Positions 8,189 to 17,557 of a stretch of 64,000 nucleotides of DNA are shown here, one piece after another. Both the position numbers and the translations under genes were made by a program. The notes beneath the pieces were generated by a model, which did not search any database, was not told where the DNA came from, and worked only from the letters and a program-made list of their open reading frames with translations. The first letter of the stretch is position 1. Each line of letters starts with the position of its first letter. This DNA is from Rhodanobacter sp. L36 (GTDB taxonomy: Bacteria; Pseudomonadota; Gammaproteobacteria; Xanthomonadales; Rhodanobacteraceae): contig NZ_LMUV01000011.1 in assembly GCF_009765755.1 (NCBI RefSeq), forward strand, positions 1,524,061-1,588,060, given 5' to 3'.

Positions 8189-10309
8189 ATGAAACCTTTG
8201 ATGGCTGCGCTTCTGCTGGCGCTGGTGACGATGCCTGTGATGGCGGGTGAGGTGGATACCACCTTCGTCAAGGCGCAGGGCGCGCATCCGTTCAACGTGC
8301 GCGATCTGGTGATGATGGATCGAGTGAGTGATCCGCAGTTGTCGCCGGATGGTCGCTATGCCGCTTATGGTTTGCGCAGCACGGACTATGCGGCCAACAA
8401 GGGTGTCAACGCGATTGTTGTGCTGGATCTGCACGGCGGCCCGCCGGTGAAGGTGATCGACAAGGGCAGCTCCGTGCGTTGGTCGGCGGATGGACGCAGC
8501 CTGTATTACGTGGCGCCGGCGAATGGCGTAGCGCAGCTGTGGCGGGTGGATTTGGGCGGCCAAACCGGCCTGAATCCAGCGAAGCATGCGGCGGCGGTGC
8601 AGGTGACTCATTCACCGCTCGATGTCGGCGGCTACAAGTTGTCGCCTGATGGCAAGCGCGTGTTGTTGTCGTATGAAGTGTTCACCGATTGCAGCACGCT
8701 CGCCTGCACGCAGCAGCGCGCGGATGCGCGCGACAAGGACAAGGCCAGCGGCACGCTGTACACCAAATTGTTCGTGCGCCACTGGGATACATGGGCCAGC
8801 GAGCGACGCAATCAGCTGTATATCGCGAGCTTCGACGGCAAGGGCCAGTTGCCGGCCGAACCGACGCTGCTGACTCGCGGTATCGATGGCGATGTGCCGA
8901 GCAAACCGTTCGGCGACGAAAGCGAATTCGCGTTTTCGCCGGATGGTCGCAGCGTGTATTTCGATGTGCGCATCGCCGGCAGCAGCGAGCCGTGGTCGAC
9001 CAACTTCGATGTGTACAGCGTGCCGTCGGATGGATCGGCGGCACCGAAGAATCTCACTGCCGACAACAAGGCGTGGGATGCGTTTCCGGTGCCATCGCAT
9101 GACGGAAAGACGCTGTACTACCTGGCGATGAAGACGCCGGCGTCCGAGTCGGATCGGTTCGCGATCACCGCGCTCGATCTCGCCAGCGGTGCAAAACGCG
9201 AAGTCGATCCGCAATGGGATCGCTCGCCCGGCGGCGTCACGATTTCCGATGACGGCAAGACGCTGTACGCCACGAGCGACGACAATGGCCAGCATGCGTT
9301 GTTCGCCATCGACGTGGCGAGCGGCAAGGCGACGCGGCTGGTGGGCGACGGCACGGTGGACGGCTATTCCATGGCCGGCGGCAAATTGCTGCTGGCGCGC
9401 GATGACCTGAAACGACCGGCAGATTTGTATCTCGCCAGTGCGAATGGATCGGGCCTCAAGCAGATCACGCACTACAACGCCGATGCCATTGCCAATGCGA
9501 AGGTCGGCGACTTCGAGTTCTACAACTTCAAGGGCGCGGACGGCGCGAGCGTGCAGGGCTATGTCGTGAAACCGGTCGGCTATCAGCCGGGCAAAACCTA
9601 TCCGGTCGCCTTCATCATCCACGGCGGTCCGCAGGGCGCGATGGACAACGGCTGGAGCTATCGCTGGAATCCGCAGACGTACGCCGGGCAGGGTTTCGCG
9701 GTGGTGACGGTGAACTTCCACGGTTCCACTGGATACGGGCAGGCGTTCACCGATGCCATCTCCGGCGATTGGGGCGGCAAGCCGCTAGAAGACCTGAAGC
9801 TCGGCTGGAAAGCGGCGCTGGACAAGTACAGCTTTCTCGACGGCAACCGCGCGTGTGCGCTCGGCGCGAGTTATGGCGGCTACATGACGTACTGGATTGC
9901 CGGCGTGTGGAATCAGCCGTGGAAATGCCTGGTCGATCACGACGGCGTGTTCGACGCGCGCGCGATGTATTACGACACCGAAGAACTCTGGTTCGAGGAA
10001 AGGGAAAACGGCGGCACGCAGTACGAGCATCCGCAGAACTACGAGAAATTCAACCCGATCAATCACGTCGCCGACTGGCGCGTGCCGATGATGGTGATCC
10101 ACAGCGGCAACGATTTCCGCATCCCGATCACGCAAGGCATGGGCGCGTTCACCGCACTTCAACGTCGCGGCATTCCCAGCCAGTTCCTTACCTTCCCCGA
10201 TGAAAATCATTGGGTGCTGAAGCCGCACAACAGCGTGCAATGGCACGACGCGGTGAATGCGTGGTTGAAGGAATGGACGGCTAAGGATGGGGCGAAAACC
10301 GCGCAGTAA
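8189..10309 (+). CDS. Secreted S9 family prolyl oligopeptidase (dipeptidyl/acylaminoacyl peptidase type)
   Basis: A 706-residue serine peptidase with a signal peptide (MKPLMAALLLALVTMPVMA), so it acts in the periplasm or outside. The N-terminal half carries repeated SPDGR-type motifs of a beta-propeller (SPDGRYAAYG, SPDGKRVLLS, SPDGRSVYFD, SDDGKTLYAT). The C-terminal alpha/beta hydrolase domain has HGGP for the oxyanion region, the nucleophile Ser561 in GASYGGYM, Asp642 in HSGNDFR and His674 in DENHW. Members cleave short peptides, often releasing N-terminal dipeptides or acylated residues. It stands alone, with the pilin block divergent upstream and a REP pair directly downstream. Confidence 0.93.
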   Translation: MKPLMAALLLALVTMPVMAGEVDTTFVKAQGAHPFNVRDLVMMDRVSDPQLSPDGRYAAYGLRSTDYAANKGVNAIVVLDLHGGPPVKVIDKGSSVRWSADGRSLYYVAPANGVAQLWRVDLGGQTGLNPAKHAAAVQVTHSPLDVGGYKLSPDGKRVLLSYEVFTDCSTLACTQQRADARDKDKASGTLYTKLFVRHWDTWASERRNQLYIASFDGKGQLPAEPTLLTRGIDGDVPSKPFGDESEFAFSPDGRSVYFDVRIAGSSEPWSTNFDVYSVPSDGSAAPKNLTADNKAWDAFPVPSHDGKTLYYLAMKTPASESDRFAITALDLASGAKREVDPQWDRSPGGVTISDDGKTLYATSDDNGQHALFAIDVASGKATRLVGDGTVDGYSMAGGKLLLARDDLKRPADLYLASANGSGLKQITHYNADAIANAKVGDFEFYNFKGADGASVQGYVVKPVGYQPGKTYPVAFIIHGGPQGAMDNGWSYRWNPQTYAGQGFAVVTVNFHGSTGYGQAFTDAISGDWGGKPLEDLKLGWKAALDKYSFLDGNRACALGASYGGYMTYWIAGVWNQPWKCLVDHDGVFDARAMYYDTEELWFEERENGGTQYEHPQNYEKFNPINHVADWRVPMMVIHSGNDFRIPITQGMGAFTALQRRGIPSQFLTFPDENHWVLKPHNSVQWHDAVNAWLKEWTAKDGAKTAQ

Positions 10310-10349
10310 TTTGGATGCAAACGGTGGCCCGCACTTTACCGTGGACCAT

Positions 10350-10451
10350 GTAGGAGCGCACCCTGTCCACAAGGGACTTCCTTCGGTCGTGCGCGACGGC
10401 TTTTCGGATCACCCACACAAAAAAGCCATCGCGCACAGGGTGCGCTCCTAC
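10350..10451. repeat. REP pair (BIME-like), copy 1
   Basis: Two inverted REP units: GTAGGAGCGCACCCTGT at the left and ACAGGGTGCGCTCCTAC at the right, separated by a spacer containing CTTCCTTCGGTCGTGCGCGA. It lies just after the S9 peptidase stop and immediately before the 3' end of the RAYT gene. Confidence 0.93.
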
Positions 10452-10912
10452 AGCCAGATGCAGTTCCAGTAGGGGTAGTTGCCTGCTCGATCCACAAGTT
10501 TTGCGCGTACCGGATTGGCGACGATGTAGCGGGCTGCAGCGCGGATGTCTTCATCACGTCGCAGCGCGTGATCGTGAAAACCACGAGCCCATAGCCCGTG
10601 GACTGCCTCTTGCTTCATCGGCTTGATGTGCTTGCTGGTGATGGACTTGATGCGGTTCATGACGACTGAGAGATCGTCTCGCTCACCAAGCTGGATCAGC
10701 GCATGCCAGTGGTCCGGCATCAGTAACCAACAGAGCGGAATCGAATCACCCCAGGTCGTTGGTTCGATCATCAACCGACAGAAGGTCCGGGCGAATTCCA
10801 GGTCGAGGAACCATGGTTCGCGTCCGGCGGTGACTGTGGTGACCAGATAGATCTGGTTCGGTAGCGATGCGCGTCCTTTGCGCAACGCGCGATGGCCGGG
10901 TGGCTGGGGCAT
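10448..10912 (-). mobile_element. REP-associated tyrosine transposase (RAYT)
   Basis: A protein of about 154 residues in the Y1-transposase (IS200/IS605-like, HUH) family. LLMPDHWHALIQL carries the metal-binding His-x-His, and RYIVANPVRAKLV is the typical C-terminal RAYT block, with the catalytic Tyr expected earlier in that helix. The start at 10912 (MPQPPGHRAL) fits other RAYTs; an upstream ATG at 10957 is also open. REP pairs lie directly on both sides (10350-10451 and 10971-11036), and two more occur within 6 kb. RAYTs are thought to act on REP single-stranded DNA and are usually single-copy and domesticated. No frameshift or truncation is visible, so it may be active. Confidence 0.92.
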
Positions 10913-10970
10913 GCGGAGACTGTCGCAAGCTCGAACCCCGTGATTCCAGCGGCACACAGCTCAGCTTTTT

Positions 10971-11036
10971 GTAGGAGCGCACCCTGTGCGCGATGAATCT
11001 TGCGGCGAACATATCGCGCACAGGGTGCGCTCCTAC
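10971..11036. repeat. REP pair, copy 2 (short form)
   Basis: A compact palindrome with GTAGGAGCGCACCCTGTGCGCGAT on one arm and its near-perfect inverse on the other. It separates the RAYT gene from the 3' end of corA, ending 11 bases from the corA stop. Confidence 0.93.
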
Positions 11037-11046
11037 AGCCGTGCAG

Positions 11047-12066
11047 CTACAACCACTTCGCCCGCTTCAGCCCCACGAAAATGCCGCCGACGGTGCAGGC
11101 CATCAGCACGATGATGGCGGGGTAGGCCCAGGGTTTGTCGAGTTCGGGCATGTGCGCGAAGTTCATGCCGTACCAGCTGGTGAGCAGGGTCGGGGCGGCG
11201 AGCATGGCGGCCCAGCCGGCGAGTTTTTTCATCACTTCGTTCTGGCCGAAGGTGACCAGCGAGAGGTTGACGTTGATGGCGGCGCCGAGCATTTCACGCA
11301 TGGCGCTGATGGATTCGTTGACACGGAACACGTGATCGTAGACGTCGCGGAAATACGCGCGCAGTTCGTCGGGAATCAGGCTCGGGTGCAGGCGCACCAA
11401 CTGGCTGATGATGTCCTGCAACGGCGCGACGGCCAGGCGCAAGGTCATCAGGTCGCGCTGCATGTCGTACAGCCTTCGCACGGTGCTGCGCTTGAAAGTT
11501 TCGGCGAAGATGTCCTGCTCGAGCTGCTGCAGTTCTTCGCGGAAGTCGCGCACGATCGGCAGCAGGTTGTCGACGATGAAATCGAGGATGGCGTAGAGCG
11601 CATAACTCGGGCCGAGTGCGAGGAGATCCGGCGTGTGCTCGCAGGTGCGGCGCGCTGGTGCATACGAGAGCGACGCGCCGTGACGCACGCTGACCAGGTA
11701 GCGCGGGCCCATGAAGATATGTGTTTCGCCGAACGCCAGATTGCCGCTGACGAGCTGCGCGGTCTGCACCACGACGAACAGCGAGTCGCCGTAGGTTTCG
11801 ATCTTGGTGCGCTCGTGTGCGTTGTGCGCGTCTTCGATCGCCAGGTCATGCAGGCCGAATTCTTCCTGCAGTTTCAGCAGCAATGCTTCATCCGGTTCGT
11901 GCAGGCCGACCCACACGAAGGTGCCGTCCTGCTGGAGGATGTCGCTGATCGCATCGAGCGTGACATCGCCGATGCGGGAGCCATCTTTGCGATAGGCAAT
12001 GCAGTTCACCACCATCGATTGGGGCGCCGACGACGGTGCAACAGGAACGGGAGTGAGCAGGTTCAT
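11047..12066 (-). CDS. corA: CorA-type magnesium/divalent cation transporter
   Basis: A 339-residue inner-membrane channel of the CorA family. The long N-terminal cytoplasmic domain is followed by two C-terminal membrane segments. The signature Gly-Met-Asn at about residues 300-302 (SWYGMNFAHMPELD) precedes the periplasmic loop and the last helix, which ends in the basic KRAKWL. CorA pentamers carry Mg2+ and often Co2+ or Ni2+. It follows the DUF4105 gene on the minus strand, 46 bases after its stop, so the two may share a transcript. Confidence 0.93.
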   Translation of the reverse strand: MNLLTPVPVAPSSAPQSMVVNCIAYRKDGSRIGDVTLDAISDILQQDGTFVWVGLHEPDEALLLKLQEEFGLHDLAIEDAHNAHERTKIETYGDSLFVVVQTAQLVSGNLAFGETHIFMGPRYLVSVRHGASLSYAPARRTCEHTPDLLALGPSYALYAILDFIVDNLLPIVRDFREELQQLEQDIFAETFKRSTVRRLYDMQRDLMTLRLAVAPLQDIISQLVRLHPSLIPDELRAYFRDVYDHVFRVNESISAMREMLGAAINVNLSLVTFGQNEVMKKLAGWAAMLAAPTLLTSWYGMNFAHMPELDKPWAYPAIIVLMACTVGGIFVGLKRAKWL

Positions 12067-12112
12067 CCGCGCATGATGACGCGCCCTTCAAGACAGGGCA
12101 ATTGCGGATGGA

Positions 12113-13321
12113 TTACCGGTTTTGCCGCAGGCTCCAGGCCAGTGCCAGCCAGCATGGCAGGGCAAACAGCAGCCATGGCTGATTCTGCTGCACGACGCCG
12201 GGCAGCAGGTGCAAAAGCACCGCCGCGAGCACAGCGACCAGCTGCAGCACGATCACGCCATCGACGAATCGCGAAGGCGCAAAGCCGCGACGTGAACGCC
12301 ACAGCGCGGGCAACAGCAGCCACGCGAGCGGATTGAACAGCAGCAGGTTGGCGTTGGCCCATGCCGAGTGGTGCGCCGTGAAGATCCACAGCGCCAGCAG
12401 GATCAGGCCGATCACGCCCGCGCTCAGCAGATACAGCGTGCCGAGCAACGCGTAACCGACGGAAATACGACGCCGGGTAAGTACGAGCAGCCCCGCGAAA
12501 ACCAGGCCGGCCATGCCGAGCGGCAATTTCAGGTTCGGCGCGTTTTCCGGCGGCACGTCCAGGCGATTGGGCGCCAGAAGTTGTTCGTACTGCACCAGCG
12601 GAATCGATCCGCCGTGCCCGTTGTCCACTTGCGCCGTTCGCAACTGCGTCTTTAATACCTCCGGCAGAAAAGTTTCCTGCCACGCAGTAAGCGGCTGATC
12701 CGAATATGGCCCCAGGCCCACATCCATCACGAGCATGAGCCACGGCTGCGCACTCATCAGGCGCGCAGTCTGCTGGCGGAAGGTCATGCGCGCGGGACGC
12801 GCTTCGAGCAACGTTTTGAGGCGTCCGCCGATGGGCTTGTCCAGCGCGTCGCGTACGCGGGTGCTGCAGTTGTCGGCGTAATAGTCGTAGTTGTAGCCGG
12901 CGTTTTCCGGACGCAGATTCCACAACAGAAAATCGCGCAACGCGGCGGCTTGGTCAGCGCTGAGCGCGAGTTGCTGCCGGGTGACCGATCGGCCGTCCTG
13001 CCTGTAACCGTCCTGCTCCGGCGCGCTGGATTCCGCATCCATCATGTAATGCATGCGGCCGCGCGCGAAGTTGAGGAAGAAATTCGATTCGTTGAAATCG
13101 AACACGCCGTAGTTGAAATCCACCGACTCGCCGGACACGTTGTCGCGAATCTCGATCGCGTTGTGTCCGAAGCGTTCCCAGTAGATGGCGCCGGGTCCGT
13201 AGGTAATCAGCGATACGCGAAGATCACTGCCGGGTGCGTTGGCAACGTCGGCATGCGCAGGCATGACTGCGGCGAGAGCGAGCAGGCAGAGCAGGGCAAG
13301 TTTGCAGCCAATACGATTCAT
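12113..13321 (-). CDS. DUF4105 membrane protein, Lnb-like papain-fold periplasmic domain
   Basis: A 402-residue protein with a signal sequence or first membrane helix (residues 5-24), a periplasmic domain and about four hydrophobic helices in the last third. The N-terminal part has the DUF4105 pattern, with ERFGHNAIEI for a likely catalytic His and YYADNCSTRVRDAL for the Cys nucleophile. This fold is shared with Lnb, which moves an acyl chain within bacterial lipoproteins. Whether this protein has that activity is unknown; the family also occurs in gammaproteobacteria that already possess Lnt. It lies downstream of corC, where many relatives have lnt. A role in lipoprotein or envelope acyl chemistry is therefore plausible but unproven. 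Confidence 0.8.
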   Translation of the reverse strand: MNRIGCKLALLCLLALAAVMPAHADVANAPGSDLRVSLITYGPGAIYWERFGHNAIEIRDNVSGESVDFNYGVFDFNESNFFLNFARGRMHYMMDAESSAPEQDGYRQDGRSVTRQQLALSADQAAALRDFLLWNLRPENAGYNYDYYADNCSTRVRDALDKPIGGRLKTLLEARPARMTFRQQTARLMSAQPWLMLVMDVGLGPYSDQPLTAWQETFLPEVLKTQLRTAQVDNGHGGSIPLVQYEQLLAPNRLDVPPENAPNLKLPLGMAGLVFAGLLVLTRRRISVGYALLGTLYLLSAGVIGLILLALWIFTAHHSAWANANLLLFNPLAWLLLPALWRSRRGFAPSRFVDGVIVLQLVAVLAAVLLHLLPGVVQQNQPWLLFALPCWLALAWSLRQNR

Positions 13322-13390
13322 GCGACCAACATCAGGTGAAGGCGCAACGAGTGCGCGATGGAATCGTGGTGTCGCTTTTGAAATGGACGT

Positions 13391-14239
13391 CTATTTGTCG
13401 GACGGGCGCTTCACACGGAACTGCTGCACGCGGCGATCGTCCGCCTCGGTCACGTGGAAAAGATAGTCGCCGATGACGACTTCCTCGCCGACTTCCGGCA
13501 GATGGCCGAACTCGGATGTGACCATGCCGCCGACGGTGTCGTATTCCTCATCGGAATATTCGGTGCCGGCCTGCTCGTTGAAATCCTCGATCGGCGTGAG
13601 CGCGCTGACCAGCCAGTCGCCGCCGGGCTGTTCGTGCATCAGCTCGGGATCGTCGTCATCATCGTGCTCGTCGTCGATCTCGCCGACGATCTGTTCCAGC
13701 ACGTCCTCGATGGTGATGAGGCCGGCGACGCCACCATACTCGTTCACCACCAGCGCCATGTGGTTGCGGGTCAGGCGGAACTCCGCCAGCAGCACGTTGA
13801 GGCGCATCGATTCGGGGATCAGCACCGCCGGACGCATGATGCCGCGGATGTCGAAATGCTCGGCGGCGCCGAAGAATTTGAGCAGGTCCTTGGCCAACAG
13901 AATGCCGAGGATTTCGTCCTTGTCTTCGCCATGCACGGGGAAACGCGAGTGGCCGGATTCCACCACCACGGCGAGCAGATCAGGCAGGCTCGATTCGGCG
14001 GAAAGCATGACGATCTGTGCGCGCGGCACCATCACATCGTCGACGCTCAGTTCGGTGACCTTGATCGCACCCTCGACCATGGTGAGGGTGTCGACGGACA
14101 GCAGTCCGTTGGTCTGGGCGGCGCGTAACTCTTCGATCAGTTCGTTGCGGTTGCGCGGTTCGCCGGAAAAAAGATGGCCCAGTCGGTCCCACCACGTACG
14201 GTGCGCCGGGCCGCTGGTACTGCCAGGGTCGTCGTTCAT
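13391..14239 (-). CDS. corC: CorC/HlyC family CBS-domain protein
   Basis: A protein of about 282 residues. The start at 14239 gives the usual CorC length; the upstream in-frame extension runs back into a REP element and looks spurious. It has two CBS domains, marked by VMVPRAQIVML and LGILLAKDLLKFF, then FRLTRNHMALVVNEYGGVAGLIT, which is typical of CorC. The C-terminal transporter-associated domain follows after an acidic run (DDEHDDDDDPE). CorC proteins are linked to magnesium and cobalt efflux. It is the last gene of the miaB-ybeZ-ybeY-corC block and is separated from ybeY by a REP pair. Confidence 0.93.
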   Translation of the reverse strand: MNDDPGSTSGPAHRTWWDRLGHLFSGEPRNRNELIEELRAAQTNGLLSVDTLTMVEGAIKVTELSVDDVMVPRAQIVMLSAESSLPDLLAVVVESGHSRFPVHGEDKDEILGILLAKDLLKFFGAAEHFDIRGIMRPAVLIPESMRLNVLLAEFRLTRNHMALVVNEYGGVAGLITIEDVLEQIVGEIDDEHDDDDDPELMHEQPGGDWLVSALTPIEDFNEQAGTEYSDEEYDTVGGMVTSEFGHLPEVGEEVVIGDYLFHVTEADDRRVQQFRVKRPSDK

Positions 14240-14309
14240 CACTATTGGGATTCTGCCCGATGCGGGCGGAAGCCGGATTCTAACGGAAAAATCGTGGCGG
14301 TTCAGAGTC

Positions 14310-14406
14310 TGCAGGAGCGCACGCTGTCCAATAGGACTTCCTTCGGTCGTGCGCGATGGATCTTCGTTATCGGCGGAAAGCATCGCGCACAGGGTGCGCT
14401 TCTACA
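14310..14406. repeat. REP pair, copy 3, overlapping the ybeY stop
   Basis: The right arm reads TGTAGAAGCGCACCCTGTGCGCGAT on the minus strand, and its TAG is the ybeY stop codon. The left arm is GCAGGAGCGCACGCTGT and carries two substitutions from the consensus. It lies between ybeY and corC inside the operon. Confidence 0.92.
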
Positions 14407-14866
14407 GGTAGGGATCGGCGATGCCGAGGCCGGCCAGGATGCGGGTTTCGAGCGATTCCATGCGCTCGGCGTCCTGATCATCGATGTGGTCGTGACCGAG
14501 CAGGTGAAGCACGCCGTGGATGGTCAGGTGCGCCCAGTGATCGCGCGGCGGCTTGCCTTGTTCGGTGGCTTCACGCAGCACAACCGGTGCGCAGATCACG
14601 AGGTCACCGATCAGCGGCAGTTTCACGCCGGGCGGAAATTCGGCGGGAAAGGACAACACATTGGTGGCGTAATCCTTGCCGCGATAATCGCGGTTGAGCG
14701 CGTGTCCTTCATCGGTATCGACGATGCGGATCGACAACTCGGTGGCTTTTCGATGCCGTGCGCCATGCAAGCCGGCGTCGACCCAGCGCCGGAAGCTTGT
14801 TGACGAAGGCAGCCCTGCGCGCGGCAGCGCATAACCCACCGCGAGCTTGAGCGCCGCGCCGCTCAT
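14402..14866 (-). CDS. ybeY: Endoribonuclease YbeY (rRNA maturation factor)
   Basis: A 154-residue metal-dependent RNase that acts in 16S rRNA 3'-end maturation and ribosome quality control. The zinc-binding signature [11 protein letters not shown] (about residues 115-125) is complete, and the ATNVLSFP block (about 68-75) is typical. The start overlaps the ybeZ stop by four bases (ATGA), so the two are translationally coupled. The stop codon lies inside a REP palindrome, so the last residues (DPYL) sit directly beside the insertion point. The original C-terminus may have been altered by it. Confidence 0.95.
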   Translation of the reverse strand: MSGAALKLAVGYALPRAGLPSSTSFRRWVDAGLHGARHRKATELSIRIVDTDEGHALNRDYRGKDYATNVLSFPAEFPPGVKLPLIGDLVICAPVVLREATEQGKPPRDHWAHLTIHGVLHLLGHDHIDDQDAERMESLETRILAGLGIADPYL

Positions 14867-15846
14867 CGAATGTTTTCGTCCTTCTGCTCGAAGGATTCAT
14901 AGGCGCGCACGATTTTTGCGACGAGTGGATGGCGCACTACGTCGCGCGAGGTGAAGAACGTGAAGCTGATGCCTTCGACACCGCGCAGCACTTCGATGGC
15001 CTGACGCAAACCCGAGCGCGTGCTGCGCGGCAGATCGACCTGGGTGACGTCGCCGGTGATCACGGCCACGGTGCCGAAGCCGATGCGCGTCAGGAACATT
15101 TTCATCTGCTCGACCGTCGTGTTCTGCGCCTCGTCGAGGATCACGTACGAATCGTTGAGCGTGCGACCGCGCATGTAGGCGAGTGGCGCGATCTCGATCA
15201 CGTTGCGCTCGATCAACTTGGCGACTTTCTCGAAGCCGAGCATTTCGTACAGCGCGTCGTAGAGCGGACGCAGATACGGATCCACTTTTTGCGAAAGATC
15301 GCCCGGCAGGAAACCGAGTTTTTCGCCGGCTTCCACCGCCGGGCGCACCAGCAACAAGCGCTGTACGCGGTTGGCCTCCAGCGCTTCGACCGCGCTGGCC
15401 ACCGCGAGATACGTCTTGCCGGTGCCGGCCGGGCCAACGCCGAAATTGATGTCGTGCGTGGCGATGGCGTGCAGGTAACGCGACTGGTTCGGGCCGCGGC
15501 CCTTGATGACGCCGCGCTTCACGCGGATCGTGACGTCCTGCGTGTTTTCTGCCGATGCATCGGCGATCGCATCGATACCGGATTCGGCCAGGTACAGATG
15601 CACCCGCGCGCCGGTCAGCGTTTCGCTGGTGGTTGCGTCGTACAGCGCGCGCAAAACTTTTTCGGTGGCCCTCACAGCTACTTCTTCACCGATCACCTGG
15701 AACACGCAGCCGCGATGGTTGACCTCCACGCCGAGGCGCAGCTCGATCTGCCGCAAGTGTTCATCGAATGGACCGCACAGATTGGCGAGGCGTTCGTTGT
15801 CTTCGGGATCGAGATGGAAGTCGCGTTGGGTAAGCGTGTCGGTCAT
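14863..15846 (-). CDS. ybeZ: PhoH-family ATPase YbeZ
   Basis: A 327-residue PhoH-like protein. The Walker A motif [11 protein letters not shown] lies at about residues 137-147, and Walker B (YVILDEAQN) at about residues 214-222. The gene is coupled to ybeY by a four-base overlap, as in most gammaproteobacteria, where YbeZ partners YbeY in RNA processing. A REP pair separates it from miaB upstream. Confidence 0.95.
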   Translation of the reverse strand: MTDTLTQRDFHLDPEDNERLANLCGPFDEHLRQIELRLGVEVNHRGCVFQVIGEEVAVRATEKVLRALYDATTSETLTGARVHLYLAESGIDAIADASAENTQDVTIRVKRGVIKGRGPNQSRYLHAIATHDINFGVGPAGTGKTYLAVASAVEALEANRVQRLLLVRPAVEAGEKLGFLPGDLSQKVDPYLRPLYDALYEMLGFEKVAKLIERNVIEIAPLAYMRGRTLNDSYVILDEAQNTTVEQMKMFLTRIGFGTVAVITGDVTQVDLPRSTRSGLRQAIEVLRGVEGISFTFFTSRDVVRHPLVAKIVRAYESFEQKDENIR

Positions 15847-15884
15847 GGATGGATGTCGATAGATGCTCGGGTGGACTGTTGCCG

Positions 15885-15973
15885 GTAGGAGCGCACCCTG
15901 TCCACAAGGGACTCCGTTCGGTTGTGCGCGACGCCGTGTGCCAATGAGTATCGCGCACAGGGTGCGCTTCCAC
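15885..15973. repeat. REP pair, copy 4
   Basis: The left arm GTAGGAGCGCACCCTGT and the right arm ACAGGGTGCGCTTCCAC are separated by a spacer with GTTCGGTTGTGCGCGAC. It lies between miaB and ybeZ on the minus-strand operon, and its right arm ends eight bases from the miaB stop. Confidence 0.92.
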
Positions 15974-15980
15974 GGTTCGG

Positions 15981-17375
15981 TCAGGCGGCGATGTCTTCGG
16001 CGATTTTCAGGCGCCCGCGCAGCGAGTTGGCCATCGCGTCGGTGATCACCACGTCGACGAACTGTCCGATGAGGCGTGGATGACCGGGGAAATTGACGAA
16101 GCGCATGTTCTCGGTGCGGCCAGTCAATTCGTTCGCATCGCGCGTGCTCGGTTTTTCGACAAGCACGCGTTGCACGCTGCCGATCATCGCCGTGCTGATC
16201 TTCTTCGCGTTGGCATTGATCGCAGCTTGCAGTCGCGTCAGGCGCTCGTGTTTCTCAGCGGCCGTGGTGTCGTCCGCAAGGTTGGCGGCCGGCGTACCCG
16301 GGCGCGAGGAGAACACGAAGGAAAAGCTCTGGTCGAAGCCGACATCTTCAATCAGCTTCATGGTCTTTTCGAAATCCTCGGCGGTTTCGCCGGGGAAGCC
16401 GACGATGAAATCCGACGACACGCAGATGTCCGGGCGCACGGCGCGCAGCTTGCGGATTTTCTGCTTGAACTCTAGCGACGTGTAGCCGCGCTTCATCGCG
16501 CTCAGGATGCGATCGGAGCCGGCTTGCACCGGCAAATGCAGATAGTTGGCGAGCTGCGGCACGCTGGCGTAGGCCTCGATCAGCGAGTCGGAAAACTCCA
16601 GCGGATGCGAGGTGGTGAAGCGGATGCGGCCGATGCCGTCGATCTGCGCGATGGCATGGATCAGCACGGCCAGGTCGGCGATGCCGCCGTCATGCATCGG
16701 GCCGCGAAAGGCGTTGACGTTCTGGCCAAGCAAATTCACTTCACGCACGCCCTGCGCGGCGAGCTGGGACACTTCCACCAGCACGTCATCGAAGGGACGG
16801 CTGATCTCTTCGCCGCGGGTATATGGCACCACGCAGTAGCTGCAGTATTTCGAGCAGCCTTCCATGATCGAGACGAACGCGCTGGGACCTTCGGCGCGTG
16901 GCTCGGGCAGGCGATCAAACTTCTCGATTTCGGGAAAGCTGATGTCGACTTGCGGCAAGCCGCTCGCACGCTGGGCGTCGATCAATTGCGGCAGGCGATG
17001 CAACGTTTGCGGGCCGAACACCAGGTCGACATAGGGCGCGCGCTTGACGATCGCATCGCCTTCCTGCGATGCCACGCAACCGCCGACGCCGATCAGCACC
17101 GGTTTGCCGCCCTTCTTGTGCTGCTTCCAGCGGCCGAGCTGGCTGAAGACTTTTTCCTGTGCCTTCTCGCGAATAGAGCAGGTGTTGATCAGGATGACAT
17201 CGGCTTCAGCTTCGTCCTGGGTCAATTCCATGCCGTGCGAAGCCTTCAGCACGTCGGCCATCTTGGCCGAGTCGTACTCGTTCATCTGACAACCGTGGGT
17301 CTTGATGAATAGTTTCATGGAAGCTGGCGTACCGCTCATGGACATCGATGCCGAATTCGTTGGAGGCGCCTGCAT
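15981..17375 (-). CDS. miaB: tRNA-2-methylthio-N6-dimethylallyladenosine synthase MiaB
   Basis: A radical-SAM methylthiotransferase of up to 464 residues that modifies A37 of tRNAs reading UNN codons. The N-terminal UPF0004 domain has three cluster cysteines ([32 protein letters not shown]). The radical-SAM triad is CSKYCSYC, and a TRAM domain closes the protein. Many homologues begin at [10 protein letters not shown], which here is Met20 (17318). The longer start at 17375 adds a Ser/Pro-rich leader, and no clear ribosome site decides between them. It heads the miaB-ybeZ-ybeY-corC group and is divergent from the lytic transglycosylase. Confidence 0.95.
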   Translation of the reverse strand: MQAPPTNSASMSMSGTPASMKLFIKTHGCQMNEYDSAKMADVLKASHGMELTQDEAEADVILINTCSIREKAQEKVFSQLGRWKQHKKGGKPVLIGVGGCVASQEGDAIVKRAPYVDLVFGPQTLHRLPQLIDAQRASGLPQVDISFPEIEKFDRLPEPRAEGPSAFVSIMEGCSKYCSYCVVPYTRGEEISRPFDDVLVEVSQLAAQGVREVNLLGQNVNAFRGPMHDGGIADLAVLIHAIAQIDGIGRIRFTTSHPLEFSDSLIEAYASVPQLANYLHLPVQAGSDRILSAMKRGYTSLEFKQKIRKLRAVRPDICVSSDFIVGFPGETAEDFEKTMKLIEDVGFDQSFSFVFSSRPGTPAANLADDTTAAEKHERLTRLQAAINANAKKISTAMIGSVQRVLVEKPSTRDANELTGRTENMRFVNFPGHPRLIGQFVDVVITDAMANSLRGRLKIAEDIAA

Positions 17376-17557
17376 GCATTCGCCGGACCGCGCAGTTTAA
17401 CCGCGCTGGAGTCGCGTCGCCACTCAATCGCCATGGCAGATCAAGCACTTGCGCTCGGCGTTGAACCAATTGAACGGGTTTGCTTCCCATGCGTCGTGGC
17501 GCACGAAACGGCCATGGCGCGCTTGGCGGCGGCATCGCATGACGGCACACTGCGCCC

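Noticed and set aside
8612..9721. A 369-residue minus-strand open frame inside the S9 peptidase
   Set aside because: The plus-strand peptidase has a complete catalytic triad; the reverse frame is Arg/His/Ala-rich without a known domain.
14240..14383. N-terminal extension of corC
   Set aside because: The extra codons are partly REP sequence, and the ATG at 14239 gives the normal family length.
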